Positions 5,637-10,015 of a DNA stretch of 10,015 bases are shown here, in pieces; the stretch's first letter is position 1; every line of letters starts with the position of its first letter. The DNA comes from Oscillospiraceae bacterium (GTDB lineage Bacteria; Bacillota; Clostridia; Oscillospirales; Oscillospiraceae). Below the pieces are notes generated by a model that was given only the letters and a program-made list of their open reading frames with translations, had not been told where the DNA came from and made no database searches. The stretch lies in contig JAFQSI010000006.1 of assembly GCA_017409645.1 (NCBI GenBank), positions 1 through 10,015 on the forward strand, read 5' to 3'. A program made the translations under genes and the position numbers.

Positions 5637-5718
5637 TAAATGCTGATAATTTTACAAAAAATGGCGAACCATGAACATTCCGAATAAAAACGACTACAAA
5701 CCTGCGGCCGGAGGGCGG

Positions 5719-5747
5719 TTGACGGATATCCGCGCGTGGTGTACAAT
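5719..5747 (+). promoter_or_regulatory. Sigma-A promoter of pepF
   Basis: TTGACG (5719-5724), a 17-base spacer and TACAAT (5742-5747) predict a start near 5754. This rules out a pepF start at 5736 and supports the ATG at 5787. The promoter is divergent from that of spo0A, about 110 bases away. Confidence 0.7.
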
Positions 5748-5786
5748 TGTCCTACCAGAATTTACTGTGCTAAAGGAGAAAAGCAA

Positions 5787-7544
5787 ATGAACGAAGTATG
5801 GAACCTGGATCCGATCTACCCCGGCTTCGACGCCCCGGAATTCAGGAAGGATCTGGAAGAGCTGAAAAATACTGTGGCGGCGTACACCGCCTGGGTCAAG
5901 ACGCTGGACACCCTGGAGCCCCTGGAGGGCCTGAAGACCGGCACCGATTATCTGGAGCAGCTCTTTGCCTACGGCAATAAGCTGGTGGAGTACTGCATGC
6001 TCCGCCAGGCCGCCAACACTCTCGACGGCGAGGCCAGCTCCGGCGCCAGCCAGGTCATGGGTCTGCTCAGCACCATGGCGGGCCCCAAGGCCATCTTCAA
6101 GGACTGGGCCGCAAAGCTTCCTGATCTGATGGAGCTGGTGGCCTCTGACGAGGTGCTGAAGGAGTACACCTTCCTCTATTCCAACATCCTGTCCTCCAGC
6201 AGCTTCCAGCTCCCCGGCATGGGCGAGGAGATCATGGCCAAGATGGAGCTGTCCGGCAGCAGCGCCTGGGGCGACTTGCAGCAGTTCCTCACCAGCACCG
6301 TCCCCGTGCAGTACCGGGGGGAGAAGACCAACCTCTCCGCCATCCGGAACCTGGCCTACGATCCCGATCCCGCCGTCCGGAAGGACGCCTACGAGGCGGA
6401 GCTTAACTGCTACGAGCGCATTTCCGATTCCGTGGCCTTCGCCCTGAACTCCATCAAGCTCGAGACACTGACCGACTGCGAGCTGCGGGGCTACGAGAGC
6501 CCCCTGGACCGGACGCTGAAGGAGGCCCACATGTCCCGGGCCACCCTGGACGCCATGCTGGGGGCCATGGATGAATACCTGCCCAAGTTCTGGCAGTACC
6601 TGAAGGCCAAGGGCAAGGCACTGGGCCATGAGAACGGTCTGCCCTGGTACGACCTGTTCGCCCCCATGGGTGCCATGGCGGAGAAGTACACCGCCGAGGG
6701 CGCCCGGGAGTATCTGGTAGATCTGTTCACCGGCTTCGATCAGGAGCTGGCGGACATGGTGGCCCGGGCCTTCGACAACGCCTGGATCGACTTCTACCCC
6801 CGCTCCGGCAAGTCCGGCGGCGCCTTCTGCTCCGGCGTGGACTGCCTGCATGAGAGCCGGATCCTGACCAATTTCGATGGCCAGTTCGGCGACGTGGTCA
6901 CCCTGGCCCATGAGCTGGGCCATGCCTTCCACAACCAGTGCATCGACTCCCACCGGGTGCTGAACCATGATTACTCCATGCCCCTGGCGGAGACGGCCTC
7001 CACCTTCAACGAGTGCGTCATCATGAACGCCGCCATCAAGGCCGCCAAGACCGACGAGGAGAAGCTGGCCCTGATCGAGAGCCAGCTCCAGGACGCCACC
7101 CAGGTCATCTGCGACATCTACTCCCGCTACCGCTTCGAGACGATGGTCTTCGAGAAGCGGAAGGAGGAATTCCTCCACAGCGGCGCCCTGTGCGATCTGA
7201 TGACCCAGGCCCAGAAGCTCAGCTACGGCGACGGCCTGGACGGGGATGTCATGCACCCCTATATGTGGGTCTGCAAGAGCCACTATTACGGCCCCACCTT
7301 CTACAATTTCCCCTACGCCTTCGGTGCCCTGTTCGCCCGGGGCCTGTACGCCCAGTATGAGCGGGAGGGAGCCGCCTTCGTGCCCAAGTACAAGAAGCTC
7401 CTGTACACCACCGCCATCGCCACCGCCGAGGACACCGCCAAGGTGGCAGACATCGACCTGACCGACAGGGATTTCTGGCGCAGCGCCCTGCAGATGCTCG
7501 CCGACGAGATCGACCTGTTCTGTGAGCTTGTGGAGAAGAAGTAA
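5787..7544 (+). CDS. pepF: Oligoendopeptidase F, M3 family zinc metallopeptidase
   Basis: The protein has 585 residues, close to the roughly 600 usual for PepF. The zinc motif is HELGH at 375-379, preceded by FDGQFGDVVTLA, with the third ligand E402 in PLAETASTF, as in M3 peptidases. A conserved substrate-side region follows near the C-terminus (HYYGPTFYNFPYAFG). No signal peptide is seen, so it is cytoplasmic. The family cleaves internal bonds of short oligopeptides and recycles imported or spent peptides; in some Firmicutes, changes in PepF levels affect sporulation signalling peptides. AAAGGAG lies 8 bases before the ATG at 5787 (MNEVWNLDPIYPGF). It is a single-gene unit with its own promoter and terminator, divergent from spo0A. 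Codon use is strongly GC-biased, like the core genome. Confidence 0.93.
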   Translation: MNEVWNLDPIYPGFDAPEFRKDLEELKNTVAAYTAWVKTLDTLEPLEGLKTGTDYLEQLFAYGNKLVEYCMLRQAANTLDGEASSGASQVMGLLSTMAGPKAIFKDWAAKLPDLMELVASDEVLKEYTFLYSNILSSSSFQLPGMGEEIMAKMELSGSSAWGDLQQFLTSTVPVQYRGEKTNLSAIRNLAYDPDPAVRKDAYEAELNCYERISDSVAFALNSIKLETLTDCELRGYESPLDRTLKEAHMSRATLDAMLGAMDEYLPKFWQYLKAKGKALGHENGLPWYDLFAPMGAMAEKYTAEGAREYLVDLFTGFDQELADMVARAFDNAWIDFYPRSGKSGGAFCSGVDCLHESRILTNFDGQFGDVVTLAHELGHAFHNQCIDSHRVLNHDYSMPLAETASTFNECVIMNAAIKAAKTDEEKLALIESQLQDATQVICDIYSRYRFETMVFEKRKEEFLHSGALCDLMTQAQKLSYGDGLDGDVMHPYMWVCKSHYYGPTFYNFPYAFGALFARGLYAQYEREGAAFVPKYKKLLYTTAIATAEDTAKVADIDLTDRDFWRSALQMLADEIDLFCELVEKK

Positions 7545-7553
7545 ATACCGAGC

Positions 7554-7586
7554 AGGGGGCGCACCTGATGCGCCCCCTCTGTTTTT
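7554..7586 (+). terminator. Terminator of pepF
   Basis: A perfect 10-bp stem, AGGGGGCGCA / TGCGCCCCCT (7554-7578), with a five-base loop, is followed by CTGTTTTT. It begins 9 bases after the pepF stop. Confidence 0.92.
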
Positions 7587-7644
7587 CAAACGCAGCGAAT
7601 TCTGTTCGCGCCGTAGATTTCCAGGTTTGCAAATGCATACTGCG

Positions 7645-7849
7645 CCGCCTGACGGCGGTCACCCACATCAGTCAAAAACTGGCTCCCTGGAGCCAATTTT
7701 TGACAGCTTCTCCCTCAAGGGAGAAGCCATTGGTGCAGACTTGCAGTTGTTACGATAGAATGAAATACGTCGAATCCGGGACAAAGGCTTCTCCCCTCGG
7801 GGAGAAGCTGTCAGCGCAGCTGACTGACGTGGGGCACCGCCGAAGGCGG
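7645..7849. repeat. Composite inverted-repeat intergenic element (MITE-like)
   Basis: The left part (7645-7728) and right part (7786-7849) are imperfect inverted copies. Both, read inward, contain CCGCCT..GGCGG, a CCCAC(A/G)TCAGTCA block, GACAGCTTCTCCC and GGGAGAAGCC. Each also contains its own hairpin GCTTCTCCC(T/C)..(A/G)GGGAGAAGC. The left copy carries an extra hairpin GGCTCC-CT-GGAGCC with a T run. The central 57 bases show no coding potential. It resembles non-autonomous intergenic repeat families of gut Firmicutes, but copy number cannot be judged from one window. Confidence 0.6.
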
Positions 7850-8002
7850 AAGCAGCACGACCTTACGATCCGTATTAACGTTCGTCAAATTCGGACCTTG
7901 CGTTTTTTGACATTGCTCCAAGGGCCGTCCCGGAACGGCAGGGCTTTATGGCGGAGTTTCTTAGGAAAAATTACCAAATATCGATAGATTTCTCTGTATG
8001 CA
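7850..8002. other. Non-coding stretch between the repeat and the aminopeptidase promoter
   Basis: I see no credible open frame, RNA gene or strong hairpin here beyond a weak CGTCCCGGAACGGC dyad (about 7925-7938). It is AT-richer towards the promoter. Confidence 0.4.
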
Positions 8003-8031
8003 TTGACATTTGAAAGCGGTGCCGATATAAT
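8003..8031 (+). promoter_or_regulatory. Consensus sigma-A promoter of the M18 aminopeptidase
   Basis: TTGACA (8003-8008), exactly 17 bases and TATAAT (8026-8031) match consensus at all 12 positions. The start is expected near 8038, giving a leader of about 50 bases with a small hairpin, CAGGA-CAAT-TCCTG (8058-8071). AAAGAGG (8075-8081) is the ribosome binding site. This should be one of the strongest promoters in the window. Confidence 0.9.
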
Positions 8032-8089
8032 GAGCCGAAGTAGAATATGAAAGTTTACAGGACAATTCCTGCAAAAAGAGGATGAATAA

Positions 8090-9373
8090 ATGAATGAAAA
8101 AATACAGGCGCTGATGGATTTCCTGGACGCCTCCCGGAGCGTCTACCACGCAGTTGCCTATATCTCCGACATTCTGGATCGGGAGGGCTACACCCACCTG
8201 TCCGAGGGTGACGACTGGACGCTGGAGGACGGCGGCAAGTATTACATCACCCGCAATATGAGTACCGTCATCGCCTTCCGGATCCCCCACGGCGAGCCCG
8301 CGGGCTTCCTGCTGTCCGCCAGCCACTCCGACCGGCCCAGCTTCAAGATCAAGGAGAACGGCGAGCTGGAGAGCAAGTATATCCGCCTGTCCACCGAGCG
8401 CTACGGCGGCATGCTGATGGCCCCCTGGATGGACCGGCCCCTTTCCGTGGCGGGCCGGGTGATGGTGGAGACGCCCACCGGCGTCAAAATGAAGCTGGTG
8501 GACATCGACAAGGATCTGATGATCATCCCCAACGTGGCCATCCACATGAACCGCAAGGTCAACGACGGCTACGCCTACAATCCCGCCACCGACACCATCC
8601 CCCTGCTGGGCGACCGGGACGTCAAGGGCATGTTCGGCCGGATGATCGCCGAGCAGGCCGGCGGCCGGATCCTGGGCCACGACCTGTTTCTGTACCTGCG
8701 GCAGAAGGCCGCGGTCTGGGGCATCGAGCAGGAGTTCATCTCCGCCCAGGCCCTGGACGACCTCCAGTGCGCCTGGGGCTGTCTGCAGGGCTTCCTGAAC
8801 GCCTCTGAGTCCGGCTCCGTGCCCATGCTGTGCATCTTCGACAGCGAGGAGGTGGGCTCCCGCTCCGTCTCCGGTGCCGACTCCACCATGCTCACCTCCA
8901 CCATGAACCGGATCGCCCGGTATCTGGACGCGAACCTGGCCCGGATGATGAGCCAGTCCTTCCTGGTGTCCGCAGACAACGCCCACGCCATCCACCCCAA
9001 CCACCCGGAGCTGGCGGACCCCAACAATGCCCCCGTCATGAACGGCGGCATCGTGGTCAAGTTCAACGCCTCCCAGCGCTACACCACCGACGCGGTGGCG
9101 GCCTCCGTCTTCCGCTGCGTCTGCAACCGGGCGGGCGTGCCCACCCAGACCTACTACAACCGCCCGGACATCCCCGGCGGCTCCACCCTGGGCTACGTTT
9201 CCCTGACCCATGTCTCCGTCCCCACCGCCGACATCGGCCTGGCCCAGCTGGCCATGCACTCGTGCTACGAGACGGCCGGCGTCCAGGACAGCCTGTACCT
9301 GGAAACCGCCATGACCGCCTATTTCTCCTCCACCCTCACCGTGACGGGAGACGGAGAGTATATCATCGTGTAA
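8090..9373 (+). CDS. M18 family aminopeptidase
   Basis: The protein has 427 residues, the normal size for bacterial M18 enzymes (aspartyl-aminopeptidase / ApeB type). Family motifs run in order: SHSDRPSFK (78-86, metal ligand H79 and catalytic D81), PWMDRPLSVAGRV (112-124), ALDDLQ (221-226, ligand D223), DSEEVGSRS (251-259, catalytic E253 and ligand E254), SADNAHAIHPNHPE (294-307, ligand D296) and the final ligand H390 in LAMHSCYET. No signal peptide is present, so it is cytoplasmic and presumably removes N-terminal residues from peptides. Together with PepF upstream it would complete oligopeptide breakdown to amino acids. The two genes have separate promoters, so this is functional neighbourhood, not an operon. 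Substrate preference cannot be told from sequence. Confidence 0.93.
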   Translation: MNEKIQALMDFLDASRSVYHAVAYISDILDREGYTHLSEGDDWTLEDGGKYYITRNMSTVIAFRIPHGEPAGFLLSASHSDRPSFKIKENGELESKYIRLSTERYGGMLMAPWMDRPLSVAGRVMVETPTGVKMKLVDIDKDLMIIPNVAIHMNRKVNDGYAYNPATDTIPLLGDRDVKGMFGRMIAEQAGGRILGHDLFLYLRQKAAVWGIEQEFISAQALDDLQCAWGCLQGFLNASESGSVPMLCIFDSEEVGSRSVSGADSTMLTSTMNRIARYLDANLARMMSQSFLVSADNAHAIHPNHPELADPNNAPVMNGGIVVKFNASQRYTTDAVAASVFRCVCNRAGVPTQTYYNRPDIPGGSTLGYVSLTHVSVPTADIGLAQLAMHSCYETAGVQDSLYLETAMTAYFSSTLTVTGDGEYIIV

Positions 9374-9378
9374 CAGCA

Positions 9379-9409
9379 AGAGCCGCCCGGATGGGCGGCT
9401 CTGATTTTT
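9379..9409 (+). terminator. Terminator of the M18 aminopeptidase
   Basis: A perfect 10-bp stem, AGAGCCGCCC / GGGCGGCTCT (9379-9402), with loop GGAT, is followed by GATTTTTG. It begins 5 bases after the stop. Confidence 0.92.
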
Positions 9410-9442
9410 GAGCGGTCACATCGATCGTTACCTGGGTGATTG

Positions 9443-9474
9443 ACCGACCTGGTCGGCGGGGTCGTGACCCCGCC
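9443..9474. repeat. GC-rich double-hairpin intergenic repeat (REP-like)
   Basis: CCGAC-CTG-GTCGG (9443-9455) abuts GGCGGGGTC-GT-GACCCCGCC (9455-9474), followed by CTACA. It lies between two convergent terminators. It has the look of a dispersed palindromic repeat; only one copy is in this window. Confidence 0.45.
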
Positions 9475-9484
9475 CTACAGATAA

Positions 9485-9510
9485 GGGCCTGCCGCATCAG
9501 CGGCAGGCCC
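9485..9510 (-). terminator. Terminator-like hairpin after rpoD
   Basis: An 11-bp perfect stem, GGGCCTGCCGC / GCGGCAGGCCC, with a four-base loop starts 9 bases after the rpoD stop. The T run on the minus strand is poor (TTATCT), so it may act with a factor or mainly stabilise the transcript end. Confidence 0.65.
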
Positions 9511-9518
9511 ATTGTATA

Positions 9519-10015
9519 TCAGCAGTAAAAGTCCTTGATCTTCTTGGCGCGGCTGGGATGTCTCAGCTTGCGGATGGCCTTGTTTTCGATCTGGCGGATG
9601 CGCTCGCGGGTAACGCCGAAGATCTGGCCCACCTCCTCCAGGGTGTGGGTGCGGCCGTCGTACATGCCGAAGCGCATGCGCAGCACGTCGGCCTCGCGCT
9701 CGGTCAGGGTGTCCAGGATCTCCTTCAGAGCCTCGGCCAGCAGGGCATTGGAAGTTGCATCAGCGGGACCGGGGGTGTGATCGTCCTCGACGAAGGAGCC
9801 GATGGAGGTATCCTCTTCATCACCGACAGGGGTGTCCAGGGACAGGGTGTCGGCGGCGGTGCGGTTGGCCTCGATGATCTTCTCCACGGGCAGGTTCAGC
9901 TCCTTGGCGATCTCCTCCACAGTGGGCTCACGGCCCAGCTCCTGGACCAGCTTCCGGTTGCACCGGGTAGCTTTGTTGATGACCTCCACCATATGCACCG
10001 GAACACGGATGGTCC
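9519..10015 (-). CDS. rpoD: RNA polymerase primary sigma factor RpoD/SigA, C-terminal part (5' end beyond window)
   Basis: The visible 164 complete codons start inside the region 2.4/3.0 boundary (TIRVPVHMVEVINK) and cover regions 3 and 4. Region 3 includes GREPTVEEIAKELNLPVEKI, and the linker has SIGSFVEDD. Region 4.2 carries the -35-recognition helix-turn-helix HTLEEVGQIFGVTRERIRQI, followed by RKLRHPSRAKKIKDFYC and the stop. This is the housekeeping sigma factor that recognises promoters of the kind seen throughout this window. The frame continues past the right edge; the GTG at 9998 is internal, as the upstream codons match RpoD. The gene is convergent with the M18 aminopeptidase. The tail ends in YC instead of a plain F/L ending, a minor variation. 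Confidence 0.97.
   Translation of the reverse strand, partial: TIRVPVHMVEVINKATRCNRKLVQELGREPTVEEIAKELNLPVEKIIEANRTAADTLSLDTPVGDEEDTSIGSFVEDDHTPGPADATSNALLAEALKEILDTLTEREADVLRMRFGMYDGRTHTLEEVGQIFGVTRERIRQIENKAIRKLRHPSRAKKIKDFYC

Noticed and set aside
4741..5637. Spo0A with a 40-residue N-terminal extension
   Set aside because: The upstream start would precede the promoter and its residues are not Spo0A-like. AAGGAGAGG directly before 5517 supports the shorter form.
4906..5674. Open frames on the plus strand over spo0A (4906-5544 and 5048-5674)
   Set aside because: They are antisense to a complete, recognisable Spo0A, with arginine/serine-rich or glutamine-rich shadow composition.
5736..5786. 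pepF start at 5736
   Set aside because: It falls before the -10 element at 5742-5747. AAAGGAG and normal PepF sequence begin at 5787.
5694..7589. 631-codon open frame on the minus strand
   Set aside because: It is the antisense shadow of pepF, which has intact zinc motifs, a promoter and a terminator.
7554..8089. tRNA, rRNA or riboswitch in the pepF-aminopeptidase gap
   Set aside because: No cloverleaf or known aptamer pattern could be traced; the structure is explained by the terminator and the inverted-repeat element.
7961..9379. 472-codon open frame on the minus strand
   Set aside because: It is the antisense shadow of the M18 aminopeptidase, with biased composition and no ribosome binding site.

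Overview
The window looks like chromosome from a high-GC, spore-forming gut Clostridia, most likely the Oscillospiraceae. The evidence is a full-length Spo0A master regulator, SigA/RpoD, strong Gram-positive ribosome binding sites, sigma-A promoters and GC-rich intergenic hairpin repeats. The genus cannot be fixed from the sequence alone.

Layout. (1) Positions 1-2892, minus strand: the first 964 residues of a large secreted phosphoesterase with two 5'-nucleotidase/cyclic-nucleotide-phosphodiesterase modules in tandem (YfkN-like), running off the left edge. (2) Positions 3021-4828: an AT-richer island in the 3' end of spo0A. It holds a broken copy of the spo0A 3' end still beside a terminator, an unrecognised plus-strand cargo gene (CxxC pairs plus coiled coil) with its own promoter and terminator, and a small minus-strand ORF in which the N-terminal domain of a tyrosine recombinase is fused in frame to another copy of the Spo0A tail. 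(3) Positions 4741-5517, minus: intact spo0A with a good promoter and two 0A-box-like sites. (4) Positions 5787-7544, plus: oligoendopeptidase F (M3), with promoter and terminator. (5) Positions 7587-8002: non-coding, with a large inverted-repeat structure. (6) Positions 8090-9373, plus: M18 aminopeptidase with a consensus promoter and a terminator. (7) Positions 9519-10015, minus: the C-terminal third or so of RpoD.

The most unusual part is the island. The last 28 codons of spo0A, starting at the near-palindromic core GGGCAAGCCC, occur three times in the same orientation and always in the spo0A reading frame (cores at 3160, 4359 and 4819). The copy beside the terminator and the intact gene share 89 identical bases upstream of and including the core. 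Beyond it they differ at 13 of 76 positions, all silent. This is the pattern expected when elements insert site-specifically into the 3' end of a gene and bring a replacement end. It is familiar for tRNA targets, but here the target is the sporulation master regulator. The middle copy is joined to an integrase N-terminus exactly at the core, so the catalytic part of the integrase is missing from the window. Excision between any two of the three copies would leave an intact spo0A frame, in one case with an altered C-terminus.

The remaining genes are separately promoted housekeeping functions: two cytoplasmic peptidases, a secreted nucleotide-scavenging enzyme and the primary sigma factor. No operon links them to the island.
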